Shown: positions 45,180-53,523 of the stretch, piece after piece | Layout: every line of letters starts with the position of its first letter | How positions within the stretch are numbered: position 1 is the first letter of the stretch | NCBI GenBank assembly: GCA_035335645.1 | Contig: DAOQMM010000007.1 | Span: 1 to 64,000, forward strand | Direction: 5' to 3' | DNA: 64,000 bases | From: Zoogloea sp035335645 | Lineage (GTDB): Bacteria; Pseudomonadota; Gammaproteobacteria; Burkholderiales; Rhodocyclaceae | Position numbers and translations under genes: made by a program | The notes under the pieces: generated by a model | The model's input: the letters and a program-made list of their open reading frames with translations, nothing else | Told to the model about the DNA's origin: nothing | Databases searched by the model: none

Positions 45180-46079
45180 ATGCCCCGTCCGCGTCTCCGC
45201 GCCCTGCGCACCGCTGCATTCCTCGCCCTCCTGTCCCTCGGCCTCAGCGCTTGCTCCCCGCGCCAGCTGGTGGTGCGCAGCGTCGCCGACCAGTTGGCCG
45301 GCCAGGACGCCGGCAGTGAGAACGATCCGGAGCTCGCCCGGGAAGCCAGCGCCTTTTACCTCAAGCTGTCCGAATCCGTGCTGCGTCAGGATCCGGACCA
45401 CCTGCCCCTCGCCACCGCGGTGGCCGGCGGCTTCACCCAGTACGCCTACGCCTTCGTCGCCTTCGACGCCGACCGCCTCGAAGCCCGCGACAGCCGCGGC
45501 GCCCAGGCCCTGCGCGAGCGGGCCGCGCGCCTCTACCGGCGCGCCCGCGACCACGCCCTCGCCACCCTCGAACGCCATCGCCCCGGCCTCGCCGCCGAAC
45601 TGGCCACAGCGGGCCCCGAGCGTCCTCTGGCCAAGGATCTCGTTCCCCTCGCCTACTGGGGCGCGGCAGCCTGGGGCGGACTCGTCAGCCTCTCCAAGGA
45701 CGACCCGGACACCGTCGCCGACCTGCCCCGTGCGATCCGCCTCGCCCGCCTGGCCTGGCTCGCCGATCCCGCCTGGGGCGACGGCACGCTGGCCAGCCTG
45801 ATGGGCAGTTTCGAGGCCGCCCGCCCCGGCGGCAGCGCCCGCCAGGCCGAAGCCTATTTCGACGACGCCCTGCGCCTTGCCGCCGGTCGCAGCGCCGGTG
45901 CCTTCGTCGCCAAGGCCGAAGGCGTCGCCCAGCCCGCCGGCGACAAGGCCGCCTTCCTCGACCTGCTGCGCCAGGCCGAGGCCGTGCGCGACACCCCCGG
46001 CAGCCCCCTCACCCTCGCCAACGAAGTCATGCGCCGCCGCGCCCGCTGGCTCGCCGAGAACGCCGACGACCTGTTCTGA
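45180..46079 (+). CDS. TRAP transporter TatT-component lipoprotein
   Basis: 299 residues, lipobox 'LGLSACSPRQLVVRSVADQL' (Cys at residue 25). The rest is helical TPR-like repeats: 'FYLKLSESVLRQDPDHLPLA', 'ATAVAGGFTQYAYAFVAFDA', 'VPLAYWGAAAWGGLVSLSKD' and 'AEAYFDDALRLAAGRSAGAF'. TatT proteins form a trimeric periplasmic scaffold that docks the DctP-type binding protein. It is the first gene of the TRAP operon (TatT, P, QM) and follows a triple repeat with Pho-like spacing. Confidence 0.88.
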   Translation: MPRPRLRALRTAAFLALLSLGLSACSPRQLVVRSVADQLAGQDAGSENDPELAREASAFYLKLSESVLRQDPDHLPLATAVAGGFTQYAYAFVAFDADRLEARDSRGAQALRERAARLYRRARDHALATLERHRPGLAAELATAGPERPLAKDLVPLAYWGAAAWGGLVSLSKDDPDTVADLPRAIRLARLAWLADPAWGDGTLASLMGSFEAARPGGSARQAEAYFDDALRLAAGRSAGAFVAKAEGVAQPAGDKAAFLDLLRQAEAVRDTPGSPLTLANEVMRRRARWLAENADDLF

Positions 46080-46115
46080 ACGTCGGCCCCTCGCCCCTCA
46101 CCCGGAAAACGCCCC

Positions 46116-47138
46116 ATGCCGCTCACCGCCCGCCGCCACGCCCTGCGCCTGCTCGCCACCCTGCCCGCCCTGGCCCTGCCCGGCCTCGCCGTGGCCGCCG
46201 GCCCACAGATGCGCATCGGCACCCTCGCCCCCAAGAACTCCCTCTACCACCGCCAGTTGCTGGAGATCGGCGAAGCCTGGCGCGCGGCCCAGGGCGAAGG
46301 CGCCAAGTTCACCGTCTATCCCGACGGCAGCCAGGGTGGCGAGACCGACATGGCCCGGCGCATGCGCATCGGCCAGCTCCAGGGCGCCCTGCTGTCGGTG
46401 GTCGGCCTGCGGGAGATCGAGCCCTCCATCTCTGCCCTGCAGAACATGCCCCTGATGTTCCGCAGCTGGGACGAGGTGGATTACGTCCGCGAAAAGATCC
46501 GCCCCGCCATGGAAAAGAAGTTCCTCGACAAGGGCTTCGTCGTCCTCACCTGGGGCGACGCCGGCTGGGTGCGCTTCTTCTCCAAGGAAGCCGCCGTGCG
46601 CCCGGACGACTACAAGAAGATGAAGTTCTTCGCCTGGGCCGGCGAATCCGAGCAGCAGGACATCATGAAGAGCCTCGGCTACACCCCGGTGCCCCTCGAA
46701 ACCAGCGACATCCTGCCGTCCATCCAGACCGGCATGATCAACGCCGTCCCGTCCACGCCCTACTTCGCCCTGGCCAGCCAGGTCTATGCCACCGCGAACC
46801 ACATGCTGGACATCAACTGGGCCCCCATCGTCGGCGCCCTGGTGGTGACTAAAAAGGCCTGGGACGACATGACCCCCGCCGCCCAGACCGCCCTGCGCGA
46901 CGCCGCTGCCAAGGCCGGCGCCCAGATGCGCCAGCAGGCCCGCAAGGAGGTGGACGAAGCCGTGGAGGCCATGAAGAAGCGCGGCCTGGTGGTCCACACC
47001 CCCACCCCCGAGCAGATGAAGGAATGGAACGACCTGGCGGACAAGCTCTATCCCCGCATCCGCGGCAAGATGGTGCCCGCCGACACCTTCGACGAGGTCG
47101 TGTCCCTGCTCAAGACCTACCGCGCCGGCAAACGCTGA
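46116..47138 (+). CDS. TRAP transporter DctP-type substrate-binding protein
   Basis: 340 residues. The signal peptide is 'LLATLPALALPGLAVAA'. 'MRIGTLAPKNSLYHRQLLEI' is the usual DctP start. 'DGSQGGETDMARRMRIGQLQ' and 'NMPLMFRSWDEVDYVREKI' follow. 'SDILPSIQTGMINAVPSTPY' holds the substrate loop before a conserved Arg/Asn region. The substrate is unknown; TatT-associated P proteins are mostly uncharacterised. It delivers ligand to the fused QM permease encoded 71 bases downstream. Confidence 0.9.
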   Translation: MPLTARRHALRLLATLPALALPGLAVAAGPQMRIGTLAPKNSLYHRQLLEIGEAWRAAQGEGAKFTVYPDGSQGGETDMARRMRIGQLQGALLSVVGLREIEPSISALQNMPLMFRSWDEVDYVREKIRPAMEKKFLDKGFVVLTWGDAGWVRFFSKEAAVRPDDYKKMKFFAWAGESEQQDIMKSLGYTPVPLETSDILPSIQTGMINAVPSTPYFALASQVYATANHMLDINWAPIVGALVVTKKAWDDMTPAAQTALRDAAAKAGAQMRQQARKEVDEAVEAMKKRGLVVHTPTPEQMKEWNDLADKLYPRIRGKMVPADTFDEVVSLLKTYRAGKR

Positions 47139-47209
47139 AGGACGTCATGGCGCGCCGGCCGTGCCCACCTTCGTGCTTTCCGCCTCCCACTTCCGCGCCC
47201 TCCCCCCCA

Positions 47210-49027
47210 ATGCGCCGCTTCCTGCCCGACGAGGCCCTCGCCTCCGCCGCCCTCTTCCTGATGACCCTCATCCCGCTGGTGGAGATGGCCGTGCGGCCGC
47301 TCTTCGGCAAGGGCATCGACAACGCCCCGCTGCTGGTCCAGCACCTGGGGCTGATCCTCGCCATGTTTGGCGCCCTGCTGGCGGAGCGGGGCGGCCACCT
47401 CACCTCCCTCGGCAACAGTCTGGGCAGCGCCCGCGATCCGCGCGTCCGCGCTGCCGCCGGCCTTTTTGCCCATGCTGCCGCGGCCCTGCTGTGCGGCCTG
47501 CTCGGCGCGGCAAGCTGGGCCTTCGTCGCCAGCGAGCTGGACGCCGGCCGCGAGCTGGCCTACGGCCTGCCGGTGTGGACGGTCCAGGCTGCAATGCCCC
47601 TCGGCTTCCTGCTCCTGGGCATGCGCCTGGGCGCCCGCTGCGCGCCGGCCGGCCTCGCGCGCCCCCTGGTGGGCGCCTCGCTGGCAGGCCTTGGCTTCCT
47701 GCTGGCCCGCCACTTCGACGGCAGCACCCTGAGCTTCGCCCCCTTCGCGGTCGCCCTGCTGGCCGCCCTGCTGGCCGGCGCCCCCATCTTCGCGGTGCTG
47801 GGCGGCCTCGCCCTGGGCCTGTTCTGGTCCGAAGGCCAGCCCCTCGCCTCGGTGCCCCTCAGCCACTACCAGATCACCGTCAACCCGTCCCTGCCGGCCC
47901 TGCCCCTGTTCACCCTGGCCGGCCTGGTGTTCGCCCGCAGCGGTGCGGCCGGACGCCTCGGCACCCTGTTCACCGCCTGCTTCGGCGGCGGCGCCACCGG
48001 CAGCGCGGTGGCCGCGGCGGTGCTGTGCTCCTGCTTCACCGCCTTCACCGGCGGCAGCGGCGTCACCATCCTCGCCCTCGGCGGCCTGCTCCTGCCCCTG
48101 CTGCGCGACGCGGGCCTGCCTGAACGGCGCGGCATCAGCCTGGTCACCAGCGCCAGCGCCCTGGGCGTGCTGCTCGCCCCGTCGGTGCCGCTCATCATGG
48201 TCGCCATCATCGCCCGGGTGCCCATCAACACCATGTTCCTGGCCGGCCTGCTGCCGGCCCTGGTGATGGTCCTGTGCCTCTTGCTGGTGGGCGGCTACCT
48301 GCGCTCCACGCCCCGCGCCGGGGCGCCCGTCGCCGCCCCGTCCGCAGGGGTCCCGTCTGGCGTGGGCCTGCGCGCGGCCATCTGGGCGGCCCGCTGGGAG
48401 ATCCTTGCCCCGGTGGTGGCCATCGGCGCCCTCGCCAGCGGCATCGCCACCCCCACCGAGAGCGCTGCCCTCACCGCCGCCTACGCCCTGTTCACCCAGG
48501 CCGTGCTGCACCGGGAGGTGGACGCCACCCTGCTGCGCCGCTGCCTGGCCGACTGCGCCCAGGTCATCGGCGGCGTGATGCTGATCCTCGGCATGGCCCT
48601 GGGCCTGACCAACTACCTGGTGGATGCGGGCATCCCGGATGCCGCCGTGGACTGGGTGCAGGCCACCCTGCCCAACAAGTTCGCCTTCCTGGTGGCCCTC
48701 AACCTGTTCCTCTTCGTGGCCGGCGCCCTGATGGAGATCTACGCCGCGATCGTCGTGCTGGTGCCCCTGCTGCTGCCGGTGGCGGTCAGTTATGACATCG
48801 ACCCGGTGCACTTCGGCGTGATCTTCCTGGCCGTCATGGAGATGGGCTTCCTGTGCCCGCCGGCAGGGATGAACATCTTCTTCGCCTCCGCCATGTTCGC
48901 CCGCCCCATCCGCGAGGTAGCCGTGTCGGTGCTGCCGGCCCTGCTGGCAATCTTCCTCGGCGCCCTGATCATCGCCTGGGTGCCCTGGCTGGCCACCGGG
49001 CTGCCGGCGCTGTTCGCCCTGCACTGA
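47210..49027 (+). CDS. TRAP transporter fused small/large permease (DctQM)
   Basis: 605 residues from the ATG at 47210. The first about 150 residues are the four-helix DctQ part. From about residue 200 it is DctM-like ('GAPIFAVLGGLALGLFWSEG', 'LFTLAGLVFARSGAAGRL', 'FTGGSGVTILALGGLLLPLL', 'TPTESAALTAAYALFTQAV', 'MEMGFLCPPAGMNIFFASAM'). About 16 helices in total. It is a Na+-driven secondary importer for a small acid. QM fusion is normal in TatT-type systems. It is last in the operon and converges with kdpE. Confidence 0.92.
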   Translation: MRRFLPDEALASAALFLMTLIPLVEMAVRPLFGKGIDNAPLLVQHLGLILAMFGALLAERGGHLTSLGNSLGSARDPRVRAAAGLFAHAAAALLCGLLGAASWAFVASELDAGRELAYGLPVWTVQAAMPLGFLLLGMRLGARCAPAGLARPLVGASLAGLGFLLARHFDGSTLSFAPFAVALLAALLAGAPIFAVLGGLALGLFWSEGQPLASVPLSHYQITVNPSLPALPLFTLAGLVFARSGAAGRLGTLFTACFGGGATGSAVAAAVLCSCFTAFTGGSGVTILALGGLLLPLLRDAGLPERRGISLVTSASALGVLLAPSVPLIMVAIIARVPINTMFLAGLLPALVMVLCLLLVGGYLRSTPRAGAPVAAPSAGVPSGVGLRAAIWAARWEILAPVVAIGALASGIATPTESAALTAAYALFTQAVLHREVDATLLRRCLADCAQVIGGVMLILGMALGLTNYLVDAGIPDAAVDWVQATLPNKFAFLVALNLFLFVAGALMEIYAAIVVLVPLLLPVAVSYDIDPVHFGVIFLAVMEMGFLCPPAGMNIFFASAMFARPIREVAVSVLPALLAIFLGALIIAWVPWLATGLPALFALH

Positions 49028-49048
49028 CCCACACGCGGCGGCACCCGC

Positions 49049-49744
49049 TCAACGCGGACAGAATCGATATCCCACGCCGGATTCAGTGAGGAGGTGGCGC
49101 GGCCGCGACGGGTCGTCCTCGATCTTCTTGCGCAGCTGGGCCATATGGACGCGCACGTAGTGGACGTCCTCCGCGTGCCCCGGCCCCCACACCGTCAGCG
49201 CCAGATGGCGGTGCGTCAGCACCGTGTCCGGGTGGGAGGCGAGGCAGGCGAGCAGGCGGAACTCGATGGGCGTCAGGTGCACCGGCACCCCGTCCCGCTC
49301 GATCAGCCGGCGCCCGAAGTCCGCCCGGAGGCGCCCGAAGCTCATCACGCCGGGCGTGCCGTCGCGGGGCGCCGCACGGCGCAACTGGGCCCGCACCCGA
49401 GCCAGCAGCTCGGCCGCACCGAACGGCTTGACGAGGTAGTCGTCGGCCCCCGCATCCAGCGCCGCCACCTTCTCCGACTCCTGGGTGCGCGCCGACAGGA
49501 CGATGACGGGGATCGCCGACCAGGTCCGCAGTTCGCGGATGAAGGCCTTGCCGTCGCCGTCGGGCAGGCCCAGATCGAGCACCACCAGATCCGCCTGGCG
49601 CGTGCCCGCCTCGATCAGCCCGCGCTTCACGGAGTCCGCCTCGAAGGCCTGCAGGTCGGCGCTCTCGAGTGCCATGCAGACGAAGCGCCGGATCTTCGGT
49701 TCGTCCTCGATCACCACCACGACCGGCCGGGGATCAGTGCCCAT
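49049..49744 (-). CDS. kdpE: KdpE response regulator
   Basis: 231 residues from the ATG at 49744. The receiver domain has 'VIEDEPKIRRFVCMALESAD' and 'DLVVLDLGLPDGDGKAFIRE' (phospho-Asp in LDLGLP), then 'VIVLSARTQESEKVAALDAG' and 'DDYLVKPFGAAELLARVRAQ'. The OmpR-type winged helix has 'LTPIEFRLLACLASHPDTVL' and 'THRHLALTVWGPGHAEDVHY'. It activates kdp transcription under K+ limitation. Its start lies inside the end of kdpD (11-base overlap), so the two are translationally coupled. Confidence 0.96.
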   Translation of the reverse strand: MGTDPRPVVVVIEDEPKIRRFVCMALESADLQAFEADSVKRGLIEAGTRQADLVVLDLGLPDGDGKAFIRELRTWSAIPVIVLSARTQESEKVAALDAGADDYLVKPFGAAELLARVRAQLRRAAPRDGTPGVMSFGRLRADFGRRLIERDGVPVHLTPIEFRLLACLASHPDTVLTHRHLALTVWGPGHAEDVHYVRVHMAQLRKKIEDDPSRPRHLLTESGVGYRFCPR

Positions 49745-52457
49745 GGGGCGCGTCCTCCGCAAGCCCGCCCATGCCCGGCACCGCCGGCGGCTGCCCGGCG
49801 GGCAGGCTGAACAGGAAGCGGGCGCCCCCGTCCGCCCGGTTCTCGGCCCGGATGGTGCCGCCGTGGGCCGCGACGATGGCGCGACAGATCGCCAGCCCCA
49901 GCCCCACGCCGGGGGTCGCGCTCTCCGACTGGCCGCGTTCGAACTTCTTGAAGATGGCCTCCTCCCGCCCCGCCGGCAGCCCCGGACCGTCGTCCTCGAC
50001 CCAGATCGTCACAAAGCCGCCCGCGGGCCCCTCCGCACCGATGCGGACCGGGGTGCCCGGCGGCGTGTACTTGACCGCATTCTCCACCAGATTCGACAGC
50101 ACCCGCTCGATCAACACCGTATCGAACTCCAGCAGGGGCAGATCGTCGGGCAGACGGACCTCCACCGGATGACGGAAGAGGGCCGACTCCAGCCCCTTCA
50201 GCGCGCTGCCGACCACCTCCTCGAGCGGCTGCCACTGCTTGTTGAGGGTCACCGTGCCCGCCTGCAGCCGCGCCATGTCGAGCAGATTGCTGACCAGGGC
50301 GTTCATGCGCTGCACCTCGTCGCGCATCGACTCGGCCAGCTGCACCAAGGCCGGCGCAGGTGCCGGCCGGGTGAGCAGCATCATGTCCACCAGCCCCACC
50401 AGCGCCGACAGGGGCGTGCGCAGATCGTGGGAGATGGCCGACAGCAGGGAATTGCGCAGGCGCTCGGACTCCATCTGCAGTGTCGTGGCCTGGGCTACCT
50501 GGATGTAATGGACGCGCTCCAGGGAAATCGCGATGAGGCGCGCGAAGGTCTCCAGCAGGCGATGCTGCTCCGGCGCGCCCATGCGCCCCGGATGGCGGGG
50601 CTCCAGCACCAGCACGCCGCGGATGCGCATGGGCGCCTTGAGGGGAACGTAGAGCAGCGGACTCGCCGGCAGCGTATCCGTGCCGCAGCCGGCCTCCGCC
50701 TCGTGGTCGAAGGCCCACTGGCAGATGCCCGCGTCCACGCCGCTGAGCCCGCCTGGTACGGCGAGCGGCGCCAGCAGACGGTTGGCGTCGTCCGCCAGCA
50801 CCAGCGTGCAGCGCGCCGCAAAGGTCGTCCGTGAGAAGCGCAGCGCGATCTCTGCGATCTGCTCGGGCATCAGGGCCCCGGAGAGATCGCGAGACATCTC
50901 GTAGAGCGCCCGGATGCGGTATTCGCGGCGGCTCGCCACCCGCGCCTGCAGCTTCAGGCCGGCGGTAAGGTTGGCCGTGATGAGGCCGGACGCCAGCATC
51001 ACCGCAAAGGTGAGCACGTACTGCACGTCGCTCACCGCAAACGAGAAGCGCGGCGGCACGAAGAAGTAATCGAAGGCCGCCACGTTCAGGAAGGACGCCA
51101 CCACCGCCGGCCCCAGGCCGTAGCGCACGGCCGTCAGGACCACCGCGAGCAGGAAGACCATGGCGATGTTGGCCAGGTCGAAATGCCCCAGCAGCAGCGT
51201 GGCGACCACGGTCGCCAGGGCGCCCAGGGCGGCGGTCATCGCGAAGGCCGTCCACGGCGCCCGCAGCCGGTCCAGCCACGACTCGCTGGTGGGCGCCTCC
51301 ACCGCGGCGTCCCGGCGGGCCTCGTCGCGGGCAACCAGGATCACGTCCAGGTCCGGCGCCTGCCGGCCGATCTGCTCAGCCATGGAGCGGTGCCATGGGC
51401 GCCAGCCGCGGGGATGATCGCGCCCCACCACGATGCGCGCGAGATTGTGGTCACGGGCGTAGGCCGCGATGCGCTCCGCCGCATCGGCCCCCGCCAGGCT
51501 CGCCGTCTCGGCGCCGGATTCCTGGGCCAGGTGCAGGTTCTTGAGGATGCGCTGGCGGTTCCGCTCGCTCAGGTGGCGCAGGTCCGGCGTCTCCACGTAG
51601 ATCGCATGCCAGGGCACCTCGAGGCGCCCCGCCAGGCGGGCGCAGGCCCGCACCACGCGGTCGCCGCCTTCGCCGGGGCCGACGCAGGCCAGCAGGGATT
51701 CCTGCGTCGCCCACACCGTGCTCACCGCCGAATCGCGGCGGTAGCGCACCATCTCGCTATCGACCCGGTCCGCGGTGCGGCGCAGGGCCAGCTCCCGCAG
51801 AGCGATCAGGTTGCCCTTGCGGAAGAAGTTCTGGATCGCCCGCTCGGCCTGCTGGGGCAGATAGACCTTGCCCTCCTTGAGGCGCTGGAGCAGTTCGTCC
51901 GGCGGCAGATCCACCAGCACCACTTCGTCGGCGGCATCGAAAACATGGTCGGGCACCGTCTCCCAGACGCGCACGCCGGTGATGCCGCCCACCACGTCGT
52001 TGAGCGTCTCCAGATGCTGGACGTTCACCGTGGTGTAGACATCGATCCCCGCATCGAGCAGTTCCTCCACGTCCTGCCAGCGCTTCGGGTGGCGCGAGCC
52101 CTCCACATTGGAATGGGCCAGCTCGTCCACCAGGATCAGGGCCGGCTGCCGCGCCAGCGCGCCGTCGATGTCGAACTCGGCGAGGGTCCGCCCCTTGTAG
52201 GCCACGCTCCGCGGCGGCAGCACGTCCAGGCCGTCGAGCAGTGCCGCGGTCTCGCGTCGGCCGTGGCTCTCCACCACGCCCACCACCACGTCGACGCCCT
52301 GGGCCCGCTGCTGGTGAGCGGCGCACAGCATCGCGTAGGTCTTGCCGACGCCCGCCGACGCGCCGAAGAAGATCTTCAGGCGGCCGCGGGCGGCGCGCCC
52401 CTCCGCCTCACGCAGACGGTCTAGGATCCGCTGCGGATCCCGGCGCGGGTCATCCAT
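49734..52457 (-). CDS. kdpD: KdpD sensor kinase
   Basis: 907 residues. The N-terminal KdpD domain has a Walker A-like 'FFGASAGVGKTYAMLCAAHQ' and 'ILVDELAHSNVEGSRHPKRW'. A UspA-like domain follows ('GWRPWHRSMAEQIGRQAPDL'). Four close membrane helices lie at about 400-500, then a GAF-like domain. The kinase core has 'SAISHDLRTPLSALVGLVDM' (phospho-His), the N-box 'ERVLSNLVENAVKYTPPG' and G-boxes 'VEDDGPGLPAG' and 'VGLGLAICRAIVAAHGG'. It senses low K+ or osmotic stress and phosphorylates KdpE. It is preceded by a Rap1a-like gene, not directly by kdpC. Confidence 0.96.
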   Translation of the reverse strand: MDDPRRDPQRILDRLREAEGRAARGRLKIFFGASAGVGKTYAMLCAAHQQRAQGVDVVVGVVESHGRRETAALLDGLDVLPPRSVAYKGRTLAEFDIDGALARQPALILVDELAHSNVEGSRHPKRWQDVEELLDAGIDVYTTVNVQHLETLNDVVGGITGVRVWETVPDHVFDAADEVVLVDLPPDELLQRLKEGKVYLPQQAERAIQNFFRKGNLIALRELALRRTADRVDSEMVRYRRDSAVSTVWATQESLLACVGPGEGGDRVVRACARLAGRLEVPWHAIYVETPDLRHLSERNRQRILKNLHLAQESGAETASLAGADAAERIAAYARDHNLARIVVGRDHPRGWRPWHRSMAEQIGRQAPDLDVILVARDEARRDAAVEAPTSESWLDRLRAPWTAFAMTAALGALATVVATLLLGHFDLANIAMVFLLAVVLTAVRYGLGPAVVASFLNVAAFDYFFVPPRFSFAVSDVQYVLTFAVMLASGLITANLTAGLKLQARVASRREYRIRALYEMSRDLSGALMPEQIAEIALRFSRTTFAARCTLVLADDANRLLAPLAVPGGLSGVDAGICQWAFDHEAEAGCGTDTLPASPLLYVPLKAPMRIRGVLVLEPRHPGRMGAPEQHRLLETFARLIAISLERVHYIQVAQATTLQMESERLRNSLLSAISHDLRTPLSALVGLVDMMLLTRPAPAPALVQLAESMRDEVQRMNALVSNLLDMARLQAGTVTLNKQWQPLEEVVGSALKGLESALFRHPVEVRLPDDLPLLEFDTVLIERVLSNLVENAVKYTPPGTPVRIGAEGPAGGFVTIWVEDDGPGLPAGREEAIFKKFERGQSESATPGVGLGLAICRAIVAAHGGTIRAENRADGGARFLFSLPAGQPPAVPGMGGLAEDAPHGH

Positions 52458-52508
52458 TGGTGCGCGTCGCGATGATGCCCGGCCGCAGCCCGGCCATGCC
52501 GACCGCCC

Positions 52509-52919
52509 TCAACGGGCGCACGGAAACTCGCTGGACAGGGCCTCGGAGACCTGCTGGGCCGCGCTGCGGGACGTACGGGGCGGCGGATCCTTGGGCAGAT
52601 GACGGGCCACGGCCTGGAACAGATGCTCCTCCGTCAGGTCCGCGGGCAGGCACCACTGCGTCCCCGAACCGGCGTCGGCCACACCCAGCACATAGCCCTT
52701 CACGAACAAGGCCGTGCCGACCGGCACCCGGCTGCGCAGCACGCTCTCGAGTTCCTGCAGGTCAGCGTCGCTGCGGAAGTAACCGGCGGCCTGGACTGCG
52801 CCCCCCCAGCCCAGCACCCCCAAACAGACCAGCGCTCCGACCCACCGGCCCAGGTCCCCGCCTCGCGCTGCTGTGGCGGCGCGTCCGGCCATGCCGAACG
52901 CCTCTCTGATCCCATTCAT
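52509..52919 (-). CDS. Rap1a/Tai-like secreted protein inserted between kdpC and kdpD
   Basis: 136 residues from the ATG at 52919, with GGAGGTG upstream. The signal peptide is 'WVGALVCLGVLGWGGAVQAA'. The mature part has the Rap1a/Tai pattern: 'KGYVLGVADAG', 'TQWCLPADLTEEHLFQAVA', 'RHLPKDPPPR' and the C-terminal 'EALSSEFPCAR', with the two Cys likely forming a disulfide. Rap1a/Tai proteins are type VI amidase immunity proteins in some bacteria, but many orphan members exist. It lies 4 bases after kdpC, so it is a kdp operon member. Its role there is unknown. Confidence 0.72.
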   Translation of the reverse strand: MNGIREAFGMAGRAATAARGGDLGRWVGALVCLGVLGWGGAVQAAGYFRSDADLQELESVLRSRVPVGTALFVKGYVLGVADAGSGTQWCLPADLTEEHLFQAVARHLPKDPPPRTSRSAAQQVSEALSSEFPCAR

Positions 52920-52923
52920 CGTG

Positions 52924-53511
52924 TCACCTCCCCTCGACGGGAAAACGTTCATCCAGTGCCCGGTTCAGGGCCAGCACATGGACCCGCGGTTCACCGAACA
53001 GCCCCCACTGGCGCCCCTCGGTGTGGGCCGCGACCAGCGACTCCAGCGCCGCCGGGGCGATGCCGCGGAGCCGCGCGATGCGCCCGATCTGGTAGGCCGC
53101 GGCGGCCGGGCTGATGTGCGGATCGAGGCCGCTGCCCGACGCCTGGACCAGATCTGCCGGCACCGGGGCCGGATTGCCCGGGTCGGCCGCGCGCAGACCC
53201 TGCACGCGCGCCTGGACGGCCTCGGCCAGCGCCGGATTGAGCGGCCCCAGATTCGAACCGGACGACGCGGCCCCATTGTACGGCTGGGGCGCCGTGGCCG
53301 AGGGTCGCCCCCAGAAATGCCGTGGATCCTCGAAGGCCTGACCGATCAGGCGGGAGCCGGCCACGGCGCCGTCTGCCAGGATCAGACTGCCGGCCGCCTG
53401 CGCGGGAAAGACCCACCCCGCCACCGCGGTGACGGCAGCCGGATACACCAGCCCCGTGAGAAGGCTCAACAGCCCGCACAGCATCAGGGCGGGACGCACG
53501 ATGGTGTTCAT
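52924..53511 (-). CDS. kdpC: K+-transporting ATPase KdpC subunit
   Basis: 195 residues. One N-terminal helix ('ALMLCGLLSLLTGLVYPAAV') and a periplasmic domain with 'GSRLIGQAFEDPRHFWGRPS' and 'NLGPLNPALAEAVQARVQGL'. 'DLVQASGSGLDPHISPAAAA' followed by 'YQIGRIARLRGIAPAALESL' is diagnostic of KdpC. It stabilises KdpFABC and affects K+ affinity. kdpB ends 13 bases upstream. Confidence 0.97.
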   Translation of the reverse strand: MNTIVRPALMLCGLLSLLTGLVYPAAVTAVAGWVFPAQAAGSLILADGAVAGSRLIGQAFEDPRHFWGRPSATAPQPYNGAASSGSNLGPLNPALAEAVQARVQGLRAADPGNPAPVPADLVQASGSGLDPHISPAAAAYQIGRIARLRGIAPAALESLVAAHTEGRQWGLFGEPRVHVLALNRALDERFPVEGR

Positions 53512-53523
53512 GTCCGGATCTCC

